From positions 1-55,510 of the forward strand of contig JAFEBA010000080.1 in assembly GCA_018266105.1 (NCBI GenBank): 55,510 nt of DNA, given 5' to 3'. Shown here piece after piece: positions 32,192-41,261 of this stretch (position 1 is the stretch's first letter; every line of letters starts with the position of its first letter). The notes beneath the pieces are model-generated. The model searched no databases. It was not told where the DNA came from and was given only the letters and a program-made list of their open reading frames with translations. The stretch is from a bacterium. Lineage in GTDB: Bacteria; Vulcanimicrobiota; Xenobia; Xenobiales; JADMJV01. The position numbers and the translations under genes were made by a program.

Positions 32192-32605
32192 TTAATCGGG
32201 CCGTAGTCGCAAGTTCTGGCCGTCTCGTTGCAGCAGTAGTTCGCTACCCTCATTACGGCCGCTCACGTAGTGAAATGAGATGTGCTCGTAGCGGAGTTCC
32301 AAAGGCCTCTGGCTCAAAAGATTGAACTCCTGGGTGGGAGAGTTTCGGCTCAGATTCGAGCCCAAATGCCGCAGGCTAAGGCGACCATCCGGTTGGATGG
32401 CCAGCACGGTTGTGTCCCCGTCCTCGCTGAGCACCCCGGTCACGCCGTGCTCGCAGGGGCGGGTGAAAACCAATCGCGTGGATTGATGCTCGGGGTCGTG
32501 CCAGCTGCCCGCCAGCCAGTCCAGGCCGGGGGGTTGTCGAGCCGGACCCAGGCAGGCCAGCAACAGAAGAACCATCAGACTCAGGAACAGGAAAAGTCTT
32601 CGCAT
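32192..32605 (-). CDS. Small lipoprotein
   Basis: A 137-residue protein starting MRRLFLFLSLMVLLLLAC, a lipoprotein signal with lipobox LLAC (Cys18). The mature part has strand-like segments (TRLVFTRPCEHGVTGVL, TVLAIQPDGRLSLRHLG, ELLLQRDGQNLRLRP) that could form a small beta barrel of the lipocalin-like or DUF6265-like kind; this is a guess from the WLAGSWHDPE opening, which such domains often share. I chose the inner ATG because a longer frame puts 13 unlikely residues before the signal. Located at the outer or inner membrane by inference. Confidence 0.72.
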   Translation of the reverse strand: MRRLFLFLSLMVLLLLACLGPARQPPGLDWLAGSWHDPEHQSTRLVFTRPCEHGVTGVLSEDGDTTVLAIQPDGRLSLRHLGSNLSRNSPTQEFNLLSQRPLELRYEHISFHYVSGRNEGSELLLQRDGQNLRLRPD

Positions 32606-32684
32606 AATCCCATGATGAGGCCATCGGCGGCAAGACAGGGTCAAAATCCGCCCGGGGCAGTCAAAAATGGGTCAATGGTTCAGT

Positions 32685-34667
32685 TCAGGGGCGGAGTTGC
32701 TTGGCCCCGACCATGCCAGAGTTGAGAACCATGGTGGCTGTGAGGCTGCCGGAATTGTCCTGATATCCCGAGGGCGGCGAGCTGCCAAAGGCACTATCGG
32801 AGAAGCCGATGGTCAGGCGCGTGGCTCCAGCCGGCACAGCGAACTCCTGGAGCACCCCAGTACCTGTTCCGGTCAGGCCGTCGCCAATGAAGAAGACTTG
32901 ATTGAGCAGAGGGGCATTGTTCTGCACGCTCTCGCCGGCCACGGAGAAGTCGTAGCGAGCGGGTGGAGTGCTGCTGGTGGTGGTGGCAGGGTTGGTGAAG
33001 ACGCCAACCAGTCCGAAGCTTTGATAGGGAGCTGTGGTGTAGAAGGTTCCCGAGAGTCCGCGGTAGTCACTGACCAGTTCGCTGCCGGCCGTGCGCAGGT
33101 AGCCGTCCGGACTGCCAATTGGACCGGTCGACTGGTTGGGGGCTGGACTGTTGTTGACCACGCTGGGAAAGGTGAAGAAAGCTCCCGAGGGGGCGCTATT
33201 AAAGTCATAGAATTTGGCCACTCGGCCCCCGCCCAGTTGACCTGTTCCTATCTCCCCGGGGTTGGGCGCGTCCCCAAATTGAGCACCAAAGATGTTGTCG
33301 AAGGCGGACACATTGAAGGTCAGAGCGTTCGGATCATTCCGCGAAATGGTCGCCTTCAGACCGGTTGCGCCGTGAGTTCCGGGGTTTTGGCAGCGAGCGG
33401 CAAAGTCGAGCACATCTCCGGCGGCCAGGTTCACGGTGAAGTGGAAGTCGCCCTGATTGGTGTTATTGCGCAGGTTATCAATGCTGTGCAGGCTGATGTT
33501 TAGATTCTTCAGGATGCGTACATTGACGATTTGAGGATCGACATCGATTTGCGAAAAGGATCCGTCCACGGTGTAGTTTCCGGCCGTCGGGGCCGTCCAG
33601 CGCAGGTCTGGCGTGCTGGAGAGAGGCAGCAGGCCCAGACGATCATTAGGAAGCTGGATGGTCTGAAAAGTCAGGGTGCCGGAGGTGGTGTTCTTGATGA
33701 TCTCGCTTCCGGTGTTGCCGGGAGCCGGGTTGGATTGGGCCCAGGCTTCCAGGCCGGGGCTGGTGACCGGGTTTCCGTCCAGAGTTTGGGTTACGTTGGC
33801 GACTGAAACGGTGTAGGGTGTGAAGTTGGGCGAACTGAAGTTGCTCAGGTCCCCATAGCTCCAGCTCCCTCGGGGGTTGCTGCTGGATGCAAAATCGCTG
33901 GCCGCGTTATAGATAAGGGCTGTCCCGGGCCGGCTGAGAGTATCGGCTTGATAGGCATAAATCCACTGAGCCTGGCCTGGGGGCAGAGTGGTTGGAGGGT
34001 TACCCAACTCGAAATAGGCCGTGGTGGCCGGGTTGTAACTCAAGACTCCTGGCCAGATCCGAAAGTTTTGGAAGGCGTTGAGCAGCGTGTTGGAGCCGTA
34101 TTTGAGGTTGGCTGAAGACACCGCCAGCGGCTCGGGCGTTCCCACCAGGTTCCAGCCAACCGAGAGATTGGTGGTCAGGGTGTCCCCTGAGGTGTCCGGG
34201 CCATCGATTGTGACCTGGGTGGGCCCGCTGCAGTAGACCCAGTAGCCGGTAAAGGGGTTGTGGTTGCTGAAGCCGGCCTGGTTGAAGGGCACGTCGATGT
34301 ACTGGCCCGCGGCGGCGTCGTAGCGGGAACAGGCCAGCACATTGCCGGGCTGGCTGATATTCAAGAGGGAAGGAGTGACGTAGGGGACAGAAACCAGGTT
34401 CCAACCGGTTTGCAGCGAGAGCGACAGGGGTTGAGTGAGCGGGCGAATTGCCTCGGGACTGTCCTTGGCCGCGAAAGGTGCGCTTTGGAAACGAAACGTT
34501 CCTGGCTGACCGGGAGGGGCGGGAGGAAGAAGGCGAGTGGACACCTGAGAATTAGAGCCAGTGGAAAGAATGTTGTTGGTTCCGCCACCGGTGCTGTTGG
34601 CCGAACCGCCACCACTGCAGCCCGCCAGAATGAACAGACCCACGAGAGTCAGGACTGAATTTTTCAT
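32685..34667 (-). CDS. Large lipoprotein with GWNLVS-type repeats
   Basis: A 660-residue lipoprotein: MKNSVLTLVGLFILAGC is a signal with lipobox LAGC at Cys17, followed by a Gly/Ser linker. Two related blocks around residues 80-190 carry GWNLVSVPYV and GWNLVGTPEPL, a pattern common in secreted surface proteins of many phyla. The rest is strand-rich, Asn/Thr/Pro-rich and free of Cys, with a middle block (about 290-450) resembling concanavalin or PEP-C-terminal-like beta sandwiches and a final block with DNIFGAQFGDAPNPG and TRLTIGFSDSAFG. The ATG chosen has GGGGGA 7 nt upstream. It is probably exported and displayed outside the cytoplasm; function is unknown. Confidence 0.8.
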   Translation of the reverse strand: MKNSVLTLVGLFILAGCSGGGSANSTGGGTNNILSTGSNSQVSTRLLPPAPPGQPGTFRFQSAPFAAKDSPEAIRPLTQPLSLSLQTGWNLVSVPYVTPSLLNISQPGNVLACSRYDAAAGQYIDVPFNQAGFSNHNPFTGYWVYCSGPTQVTIDGPDTSGDTLTTNLSVGWNLVGTPEPLAVSSANLKYGSNTLLNAFQNFRIWPGVLSYNPATTAYFELGNPPTTLPPGQAQWIYAYQADTLSRPGTALIYNAASDFASSSNPRGSWSYGDLSNFSSPNFTPYTVSVANVTQTLDGNPVTSPGLEAWAQSNPAPGNTGSEIIKNTTSGTLTFQTIQLPNDRLGLLPLSSTPDLRWTAPTAGNYTVDGSFSQIDVDPQIVNVRILKNLNISLHSIDNLRNNTNQGDFHFTVNLAAGDVLDFAARCQNPGTHGATGLKATISRNDPNALTFNVSAFDNIFGAQFGDAPNPGEIGTGQLGGGRVAKFYDFNSAPSGAFFTFPSVVNNSPAPNQSTGPIGSPDGYLRTAGSELVSDYRGLSGTFYTTAPYQSFGLVGVFTNPATTTSSTPPARYDFSVAGESVQNNAPLLNQVFFIGDGLTGTGTGVLQEFAVPAGATRLTIGFSDSAFGSSPPSGYQDNSGSLTATMVLNSGMVGAKQLRP

Positions 34668-34825
34668 TGGAGTATCCCCCGATTTGTCTCCGGAAAATTC
34701 TCCCGAGTTTAGCATGCGGCACCCGATTCAAACAATGAAAAAAATGGTCAACATGTCGATTCGAGGGTTTTCCAATCGTCCAAGGGTTGAGGGCACCGCC
34801 CCATCTCAAGTCAGGAGAACACAAA

Positions 34826-35257
34826 ATGGCAACCGTTCAAACCAGGACCTTGGTCCAACCCTATCTTCAGTTCCGCGGACGCACCGAGGAGGCGCTGGAG
34901 TTTTACAAACTGGCGCTGGGTGCAGAGATCTCGGTGATGATGCGCTTCTCCGAAGCCCCTGAACCTTGTCCCACGCCTGTGGACGGTCATCTGGTCATGC
35001 ACGCTGGCTTTCGCATCGGCGAGACGGAGATTTTCGCGACCGATGGCGGCTGCCAGGATGCCGGCTCTCAGACTGGCTTTCAGGGTTTCAGCCTGACTCT
35101 CAGCCTGAGCGAAGAGGAGACTGCCGAACGCTTTTACCAGGCGCTCAGCCAGGACGGTCAGCCTCAGATGCCTTTGGGCCCGACTTTCTTCGCCAGAAAG
35201 TTCGGCACGGTGGTGGACAAGTTCGGTGTCAACTGGATCATTCTCGTGCCCGCGTGA
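34826..35257 (+). CDS. VOC-family protein, PhnB-like
   Basis: A 143-residue protein of the glyoxalase/bleomycin-resistance fold, PhnB subgroup. The opening VQPYLQFRGRTEEALEFYKLALGAE is typical, as are the middle GFRIGETEIFATDG and the end FGTVVDKFGVNWIILV. Members of this subgroup are dimeric and often lack a known substrate. The ATG has AGGAG 9 nt upstream; an earlier TTG in frame is less likely. A perfect hairpin follows 13 nt after the stop, before the transporter gene. Confidence 0.9.
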   Translation: MATVQTRTLVQPYLQFRGRTEEALEFYKLALGAEISVMMRFSEAPEPCPTPVDGHLVMHAGFRIGETEIFATDGGCQDAGSQTGFQGFSLTLSLSEEETAERFYQALSQDGQPQMPLGPTFFARKFGTVVDKFGVNWIILVPA

Positions 35258-35270
35258 TTTACTCAGCTCG

Positions 35271-35290
35271 GGGGGGCCTTGAGGCCCCCC
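35271..35290 (+). terminator. Perfect GC hairpin without T-tract
   Basis: An 8-bp stem GGGGGGCC/GGCCCCCC closed by TTGA, between the VOC gene and the transporter gene. There is no T-run after it, so it may stabilise the 3' end of the first message or pause transcription rather than terminate cleanly. Confidence 0.45.
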
Positions 35291-35308
35291 GGGCGAAGGC
35301 GGCTCCCC

Positions 35309-36955
35309 GTGAGCGCCAGTCCGAGTCCGCTGCGGCGGCCGCTGTTTCGGATGTTGTGGGGGGCAACGATTGTCTCCAACATTGGCAATTGGATCCAGGA
35401 AGTCTCAAGCACCTGGCTGATGGCCACCATGGCTCCCGATCCTTTGATGGTCTCGCTGGCCCAGGTGGCCAGCGCCCTGCCGGTGTTTTTGCTGGCTATC
35501 CCGGCAGGAGCCCTGGCCGACGTTCTCGATCGGCGCCGGCTGCTGATTTTTACCCAGTCCTGGATGATGATTGCGGCCGCCACCATGGCCGCGGTCACTT
35601 TGATGGGCAAGATGAACCCTTGGATTTTGCTGGTCTGTACCTTTTATCTGGCCGTGGGTTCGGCCTTGAACTCGCCCGGATGGCACGCGGTCACTCCGGA
35701 GATCGTGCCAAAGGAAGAGCTTCCGGCCGCGGTGACCTTGAACGGCCTGGGCATCAGCTGCGCTCGGGCAGTGGGTCCAGGTCTGGCCGGCCTGGTGCTG
35801 GTCAACCTGGGAGCGGGACGGGCTTTCTTGATCAACAGTATTTCCTTTCTGGCCGTGATCTTGGTTCTGTCTGCCTGGCGCCGCAAAAAGCGCCCTGGCA
35901 ATCTGCCCGCCGAACGCTTCATTTCGGCGATGCGGGTGGGCACGCAGCACGTCAGGCATTCCCCGGTCCTGCGACTGGTGTTAATTCGCAGCGGGGTTTT
36001 CGTTTTCACCACCAGTTGCTTGTGGTCGCTGTTGCCTTTGCTGTGCAAACAAGAATATGGTTTCCAGGCTGAAGGCTACGGGCTCTTGCTGGTGGTCTTC
36101 GGGATTGGGTCCATCGTTACCGCCTCTTTCTTTCTGCCCCGCTGGCGCGAAGGTCTGGAGGCAAATTCGCTGGTGAGCCGAGCCTGGCTGGCCTATCTGC
36201 CGGTGTTCTGGATTCTGGCCAACTGTTACAACCAGTGGCTCCCTTTTCTCGCCATCCTCTGGGCGGGTGGTTGCCAGATCTGCATCCTTTCCTGCTTCCA
36301 TCTGGCCGCTCAGTCGCTGGCACCTCCCTGGGTACGAGCCCGGGCCATGTCGGTCTACCTGCTGGTCTACGCGGGTTCGGCCAGTCTTGGGGGTCTCTTT
36401 TGGGGCTACCTGGGCCGTGGACTGGGCTTGCGCCAGTGCCTGGTTCTGGGGGGGGTTATGCTGCTGGTAGGCACCGTCACCGCCTGGATTGCGCCTCTCC
36501 ATACGGGTGAGAACTTTGACCACGACCCCTCTAATCAGTGGGAGGAACCGGAAGTGCACGTGGACATTCCGCTCGGTCACGGGCCCATCCAGGTGGTGGT
36601 TGAATACGATATTGCTCCCGAGAACGCGCGGGATTTTGTGACCGCTATGGAGCGACTCAAACGCATTCGGTTGCGCAACGGAGTGATTCGCTGGGCTCTT
36701 TACTGTGATCTGGCCTCGCCCAATCTGTTTCGCGAGGTCTATCTGGAGGAGAGTTGGGCCGCTCATCTGCGCCAGCACGAGCGGGTCAGTAAATACGAGA
36801 CGGAAGTGGCCAATATGGCCTACTGCTTTCACCGCGGGCCGGACATGCCCAAGGTCTTTCACCTGGGATACTGCGATGACCGTTTTCCCGGCAAGAGCGA
36901 AGAGGAACAGTTGGACCCGACCTATCAGGAGATTCCGCTCTGGTTCCTGGATTGA
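35309..36955 (+). CDS. MFS transporter with C-terminal ABM-like domain
   Basis: A 548-residue major facilitator of the enterobactin-exporter-like group (MFS_3). About 11-12 hydrophobic segments cover residues 15-410. The loop-2/3 motif is DVLDRRRLLIF (near residue 78), typical of drug or siderophore exporters. After residue 420 the protein leaves the membrane and forms an acidic linker and a soluble domain (about 435-535) resembling antibiotic-biosynthesis monooxygenase ferredoxin-like folds (PIQVVVEYDIAPENARDFVT, FREVYLEESWAAHLRQHER). That fusion is recurrent in this transporter group. The start is a GTG with GAAGG upstream; earlier TTG is possible. The exported substrate is unknown. Confidence 0.86.
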   Translation: MSASPSPLRRPLFRMLWGATIVSNIGNWIQEVSSTWLMATMAPDPLMVSLAQVASALPVFLLAIPAGALADVLDRRRLLIFTQSWMMIAAATMAAVTLMGKMNPWILLVCTFYLAVGSALNSPGWHAVTPEIVPKEELPAAVTLNGLGISCARAVGPGLAGLVLVNLGAGRAFLINSISFLAVILVLSAWRRKKRPGNLPAERFISAMRVGTQHVRHSPVLRLVLIRSGVFVFTTSCLWSLLPLLCKQEYGFQAEGYGLLLVVFGIGSIVTASFFLPRWREGLEANSLVSRAWLAYLPVFWILANCYNQWLPFLAILWAGGCQICILSCFHLAAQSLAPPWVRARAMSVYLLVYAGSASLGGLFWGYLGRGLGLRQCLVLGGVMLLVGTVTAWIAPLHTGENFDHDPSNQWEEPEVHVDIPLGHGPIQVVVEYDIAPENARDFVTAMERLKRIRLRNGVIRWALYCDLASPNLFREVYLEESWAAHLRQHERVSKYETEVANMAYCFHRGPDMPKVFHLGYCDDRFPGKSEEEQLDPTYQEIPLWFLD

Positions 36956-36983
36956 GCCTGCGGTGGCCGGGGTAGCCTGAGGT

Positions 36984-37946
36984 ATGAGCCGGCGCAAAGT
37001 AGACCCCACCTGGTTTGACGAGGAGGTCGAGGAGCAAGAGAACGAGGTCCGCGAACTCTCGGTGCTTCCCGAACATGAGGGCTTGCGATTGGATCACTTT
37101 CTGGTGGGACAGTTCCCGGAGCGTAGTCGCTCCCTGCTGCAGGATTGGATCGAGTCGGGCCAGGTGCTGGTGGGAATGCGTCCCGGCAAAGCCTCGACTC
37201 GACTCAAGGTCGGCCAGGACATCCTGGTGGAGATTCCGGCCCTGGAGCCGGCCGAACCCCAAGCCGAGAACATCCCTCTCACCGTTTTGTTCGAAGATGA
37301 GCATCTGCTGGTGCTGGACAAAGCGCGCGGCATGGTGGTGCATCCGGCCGTGGGGAATTTTCAAGGGACCCTGGTCAATGCTCTGCTCTGGCACTGTCGG
37401 GACCTCTCCGGCATCCGCGGGGTGGAAAAGCCCGGCATCGTGCACCGCCTGGACAAGGACACCTCGGGCCTGATGGTGGTGGCAAAAAACGATCAGGCTC
37501 ACCTTGGTTTGACCAACCAGTTTGCCGAGCGATTGGTGAACAAGCATTATCAAGCCATCGTCCATGGCCATCCCCAACCTGGCCGGGGTCGGGTGGACCA
37601 ACCCATCGGGCGCCATCCGGTGGACCGAATTCGGATGGCCGTCAATCCGCGGGGCAAGACGGCCATCACTGACTATGAAGTCTCCCAGAGTTTTGGCCAG
37701 TATTCCCTACTTGATCTCCAGATTCACACCGGGCGCACCCACCAGATTCGGGTGCATTTAACCTGGCTGGGCTTTCCCATCGTGGGTGACCCGCTGTATG
37801 GGCGCCGCAATCATCCCTTCGCCATCCAGGGTCAGGCTCTGCACTGCGCCCGACTGGGATTTCGTCATCCCGTCGAGCACCGGCCCCTGGAGTTTTCGGT
37901 GGCAGCACCCGAGGATATGCAGACCATTCTGCGGGACCTGCGATGA
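36984..37946 (+). CDS. rluD: Pseudouridine synthase, RluD type
   Basis: A 320-residue pseudouridine synthase of the RluA/RluD family, which converts uridines in 23S rRNA. An S4 RNA-binding domain occupies about residues 30-85 (LRLDHFLVGQFPERSRSLLQDW). The catalytic domain runs from about 100 to 310, with the active-site Asp in HRLDKDTSGL (near residue 158) and the family blocks NKHYQAIVHG and LQIHTGRTHQIRVHL. Extra charged residues precede the S4 domain. The ATG follows the transporter stop by 28 nt, and the next gene overlaps its stop by 4 nt. RluD rather than RluA or RluC is the best guess from the S4 domain and length. Confidence 0.93.
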   Translation: MSRRKVDPTWFDEEVEEQENEVRELSVLPEHEGLRLDHFLVGQFPERSRSLLQDWIESGQVLVGMRPGKASTRLKVGQDILVEIPALEPAEPQAENIPLTVLFEDEHLLVLDKARGMVVHPAVGNFQGTLVNALLWHCRDLSGIRGVEKPGIVHRLDKDTSGLMVVAKNDQAHLGLTNQFAERLVNKHYQAIVHGHPQPGRGRVDQPIGRHPVDRIRMAVNPRGKTAITDYEVSQSFGQYSLLDLQIHTGRTHQIRVHLTWLGFPIVGDPLYGRRNHPFAIQGQALHCARLGFRHPVEHRPLEFSVAAPEDMQTILRDLR

Positions 37947-38167
37947 AGCGCCAGCACCGCATTTGCGCACTTTGCAAGCATCTTGAGATGATCGACTGCG
38001 GACGTGAATTTCCGGCCATCGCGGACACTGAGTACGCTGTCTTTCGCTGTAAGATTTTTGGTTGGAGCAACCGGGAGGACTATCTGATGGATTCTGAGCC
38101 GGCTCAGAAATTTGCCAAACAGGAGGCTTTCGACTGTGAGCGATGGGAAGGCTGGACGCCGGAGTAG
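37943..38167 (+). CDS. Small cysteine-containing protein
   Basis: A 74-residue protein whose ATG overlaps the stop of the pseudouridine synthase gene (ATGA). It has five Cys (residues 8, 11, 19, 36 and 64), with the first pair in CALC, and a central aromatic stretch. The spacing could bind a metal, zinc or an iron-sulfur cluster, but no named family is recognised. No signal peptide. The rhomboid gene starts inside its 3' part in another frame, so this gene sits in a tightly overlapped RluD-small protein-rhomboid operon. Confidence 0.65.
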   Translation: MKRQHRICALCKHLEMIDCGREFPAIADTEYAVFRCKIFGWSNREDYLMDSEPAQKFAKQEAFDCERWEGWTPE

Positions 38168-38897
38168 CCCCTGGCAACGCCCCGGTGAGGAGAGCTGGCT
38201 GGAAGAGCAGGAACCGAACGCGGCCGCGCCTGAGCCCTGGCTGCCCGCGGAAGCGCCCATATCCACTTCAACTTATCCGATTCGACTGACCTGGGTGCTT
38301 TTGGGTCTGCTGCTGCTGGCGGCGTGCCTGGGTGGCGTCTCTCAGGACCTGGGCCAGCTCAGGCGCCTGGGGGCGCGGCCTCCGCTGTATGGTTTCAATC
38401 CTCGCCCGGAGCATATGCTGCTGCCGCTCTTCCTGCACGGCGGAACCGCCCATTTCCTGAGCAATTTCTTGAGTCTCTTTATGGTTGGCTCGGCCCTGGA
38501 GTATGTGCTGGGTGGATTGGCTCTGCTCTATCTGTTCCTGTGTGCCGGGGTGATTTCGTTGCTGGGTTCCATGTTTCACGACCCGCAGGCGATGTCGGTG
38601 GGGTGTTCGGGCTCCGTGTTTGGGATCTGGGCGGCTCGAGTCTTGCACGCCTGGCTTCCCCCCCGCGAGCCCGATCGCTTTCGATTTCTGGCCCTTTTCG
38701 TCTTCAGCCTGGTTTTGACGGTGGTGCCCAAGGCCATGGGCATGCCCGTAGACGATCTGGGACACGTCGCTGGCCTGGCCGGGGGGGGGGCGGCCTATCT
38801 GGCCTGGCGGGCAGGCAAGTTGGCGCGCGTCGTTTTCCTGTTGGCCCTGTTCGGCTTTTGCGGCTGGGTTTGTCGGCCGCCCTGGATCCCGTTTTAA
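38136..38897 (+). CDS. Rhomboid-family intramembrane serine protease
   Basis: A 253-residue membrane protein of the rhomboid superfamily. The catalytic Ser lies in GCSGSVFG (about residue 157) and the catalytic His in DLGHVAGLAGG (about residue 211); further family features are the HGGTAHFLSNFLSLFMVG block and about six hydrophobic segments between residues 45 and 250. Rhomboids cleave other proteins' membrane segments. The first 45 residues are acidic and cytoplasmic by the positive-inside rule. The GTG is chosen because a perfect AGGAGG stands 9 nt upstream; an ATG 24 nt earlier has none. It overlaps the preceding small gene by 32 nt. Confidence 0.88.
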   Translation: MSDGKAGRRSSPWQRPGEESWLEEQEPNAAAPEPWLPAEAPISTSTYPIRLTWVLLGLLLLAACLGGVSQDLGQLRRLGARPPLYGFNPRPEHMLLPLFLHGGTAHFLSNFLSLFMVGSALEYVLGGLALLYLFLCAGVISLLGSMFHDPQAMSVGCSGSVFGIWAARVLHAWLPPREPDRFRFLALFVFSLVLTVVPKAMGMPVDDLGHVAGLAGGGAAYLAWRAGKLARVVFLLALFGFCGWVCRPPWIPF

Positions 38898-38898
38898 G

Positions 38899-39663
38899 TC
38901 ACGGAATGGGAGGCGGCTCGTCGCGAATGAGGGTGGTGACAGTGAGCTGATTGTTGCTCGAGCTTTGCTGGTTGCCATAACCCAAAATCAGCCCGAACGC
39001 GCCGGACTGTCGGCTGTTGCTGGTGCCACCGGCCGACACGGTCAGGGTTTCGCCGTTTTTCATGGTGACCGAGGTGGATCCTTCGCTGAAGTCAATGCGG
39101 CCGGGACCCTGGGCGCTTTGATAGGACATCCAGGGGGTGAGGCGCAGGCGGATGTTCTGGCCAATCACGGTGGGTTCCACTGAGAAGCCGGTGCTGACGC
39201 GCTGGAAAATCACCCCTGGGGGCAGCAGTCCCAGGCCGTTGACATAGGTCCAAAAAGGTTGCACTTGAGGGATGTCCTCGCCCACGGTGATGCTGCCGCG
39301 TTCTCCGCTCATGACCAGCAACTGTTGGCTGGCGTTGACGTTCTGCTGACCGTCATAGGTCTGCAGCAGTCCCCCGCCCGAGTAAGGATTGCTGGCGCTC
39401 TGAGCAATCGTGATCCAGACCTGGGGTGCGGCGATATCGATTTGCTCCAGCAGCTTCTGGATCTGCTCCAGGCGTTCGGGGGCGGCACGCACGATCAGCC
39501 GTTGCAGACGCTCCTCGGCCATCACTGTCTCGCCCGGTTGGAGCAAGGCTTTGACCGGTTCGATGGTGGCCGCGGCGGGTCGATTGGACAATGAAAAAAC
39601 CTTGAGTTGGGGCTGTGCTGCCAGTGGAAGGGTGATCATCAGGGCCAAAAGCAATCTCTTCAT
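38899..39663 (-). CDS. Secreted NolW/secretin-fragment protein
   Basis: A 254-residue exported protein. A Sec signal (MKRLLLALMITLPLAAQP) is followed by a NolW-type (secretin N1) domain, visible as KVFSLSNRPAAATIEPVKALL and RLIVRAAPERLEQIQKLLEQID at about residues 22-80. The remaining part (85-245) carries the beginning of a secretin-like beta region (PQVWITIAQS, GSITVGEDIPQVQPF, GFSVEPTVIGQNIRLRLTPWM), but the protein is too short to form a full secretin channel. It is alone and convergent with the rhomboid gene. It may be a pilot, a shortened secretin or a specialised partner of an outer-membrane channel; I cannot decide. Confidence 0.75.
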   Translation of the reverse strand: MKRLLLALMITLPLAAQPQLKVFSLSNRPAAATIEPVKALLQPGETVMAEERLQRLIVRAAPERLEQIQKLLEQIDIAAPQVWITIAQSASNPYSGGGLLQTYDGQQNVNASQQLLVMSGERGSITVGEDIPQVQPFWTYVNGLGLLPPGVIFQRVSTGFSVEPTVIGQNIRLRLTPWMSYQSAQGPGRIDFSEGSTSVTMKNGETLTVSAGGTSNSRQSGAFGLILGYGNQQSSSNNQLTVTTLIRDEPPPIP

Positions 39664-39771
39664 GGCGGAAGGATTCGCTTTCGCAGGGGTGCAACCTTGC
39701 GGCCAGCACCCGTGGGCGGTGCAGCCGCACAGATGCCTGTGCGAGTCCCGCAAAGGCGGGATCATTCTAAA

Positions 39772-41256
39772 GTGGTATCTCAGTTATTCTCTACCACCCT
39801 GGTTGGGGTGGAGGCCCATTTTGTACGTGTGGAAGTTGACCTGGCTTCGGGCCTGCCGGGTTTCCACGTGGTTGGCTTGCCGGACGCGGCCGTGGGCGAG
39901 TCGGTCCATCGGGTGCGTAGCGCCCTCCGTAGCGTCGGCCATCCCCTCCCTCCCCGTCGGGTCACCGTCAATCTGGCTCCGGGCGATCTACGCAAGGAAG
40001 GACCACGCTTTGATCTGGCCATCGCACTGGGAATTCTGGCCAGCAGCCAGGTGGTTGCTCCTGAACTGATCACAGATTCGGTGGTGTTAGGGGAACTCAG
40101 TCTGGACGGAGGCCTGCGCCCGGTGCGCGGTATCCTCAACTCGGCCGTGGCCATGCGCGAACGGGGCCTGCGCCGGTTGTTCCTGCCAGCCGAGAATCTG
40201 GACGAGGTGGACTGGCTGGAGGGTATGGAATTGTGGCCGGCCAGTTCATTGGAAGAAGTGCTGGCTTTGCTGCTGCAGGGCCAGCCCGGAAGAGAGCGCC
40301 GGGCCAGACGCACAGACCCGGTCGTTCCCGGACCCGATCTGAGCCAGGTGCTGGGTCAGGAGTCCGGTAAAAAGGCTCTCCAGGTGGCGGCCGCCGGTGG
40401 CCATCATTTGCTCTGGGTGGGGCCGCCTGGTTGCGGGAAAACCATGCTGTCTCGCTGTCTTCCGGGACTTTTACCGGACCTGGACGAGCAGCAATCGCTG
40501 GAAGTCTTGACTGTGGCGTCCGCTCTCGGCTTGCCCTGCGACGGAATCAGAGCTCCATTTTCCGAGCCGCACCCGCAGATCAGTTCACCCGCTTTGCTGG
40601 GTAGCCATCGCCCGGGTGAACTCTCGCGTGCGCATCAGGGAGTGCTTTTTCTGGATGAGGTGACTGAGTTCGCCCGCGACGCTCTGGAGGGGTTGCGCAC
40701 TGCTCTGGAGACGGGTTGGGTTGAAGTCGGCCGGGTGCGCACGCGGGTTCGCTATCCGGCCCGCTTTCAATTGGTGGCAGCCTGCAATCCCTGCCCATGT
40801 GGCTACGCAGGCGATAGCAAACGGAGTTGTCTGTGCAGCGATAGCCGTCGGGTGCAATATCTCAATCGCCTCTCCGGCCCCATCCGGGACCGCATGGACA
40901 TGCAGGTGGCGCTTGTGCGCCCCGGCTTACGAGAGAGCTGGGCTCAAGGTGGCAGTATCAGCACGGGCCAGGCTCGCGAGCGGGTGCTGGCCGCGCGCCA
41001 GCTTCAGAGGATGCGGGGTTATCTGAATCGAGAGCTGCCGCGGGAGCACTTTGAGCAGCCTGAGCTGGTCCGTTCCGAGGCCTGGGATTTTCTCTTCGAT
41101 TACGGCGCTCGCAAGCACCTCAGCATGCGCGCGGTGGAGAAGCTGCTGCGGGTCTCCCAAACCCTGGCCGATCTGGAGGATTGCCCTCGGATTGGGCTGG
41201 GCCATGTCGCTGAGGCCGTGCACTACCGTTGCCTGGATCAGCAGGGGTGCGGCTAG
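39772..41256 (+). CDS. comM: ComM / YifB-type Mg-chelatase-like AAA protein
   Basis: A 494-residue hexameric AAA ATPase of the ComM (YifB) family, which promotes branch migration during natural transformation in several bacteria. The N-terminal half begins with the family stretch FSTTLVGVEAHFVRVEVDLASGLPGFHVVGLP. The ATPase part has Walker A VGPPGCGKTML (about residue 220) and Walker B GVLFLDEVTEF (about 290), followed by the Mg-chelatase zinc-ribbon-like CNPCPCGYAGD block near residue 342. The start is a GTG chosen because homology begins at its second residue, with a weak ribosome binding sequence upstream. It converges on pyrF with a 5-nt gap. Confidence 0.94.
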   Translation: MVSQLFSTTLVGVEAHFVRVEVDLASGLPGFHVVGLPDAAVGESVHRVRSALRSVGHPLPPRRVTVNLAPGDLRKEGPRFDLAIALGILASSQVVAPELITDSVVLGELSLDGGLRPVRGILNSAVAMRERGLRRLFLPAENLDEVDWLEGMELWPASSLEEVLALLLQGQPGRERRARRTDPVVPGPDLSQVLGQESGKKALQVAAAGGHHLLWVGPPGCGKTMLSRCLPGLLPDLDEQQSLEVLTVASALGLPCDGIRAPFSEPHPQISSPALLGSHRPGELSRAHQGVLFLDEVTEFARDALEGLRTALETGWVEVGRVRTRVRYPARFQLVAACNPCPCGYAGDSKRSCLCSDSRRVQYLNRLSGPIRDRMDMQVALVRPGLRESWAQGGSISTGQARERVLAARQLQRMRGYLNRELPREHFEQPELVRSEAWDFLFDYGARKHLSMRAVEKLLRVSQTLADLEDCPRIGLGHVAEAVHYRCLDQQGCG

Positions 41257-41261
41257 AACAG

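Noticed and set aside
35271..35290. Classical Rho-independent terminator
   Set aside because: The stem is perfect but there is no T-run after it in either direction; kept only as a hairpin of moderate confidence.
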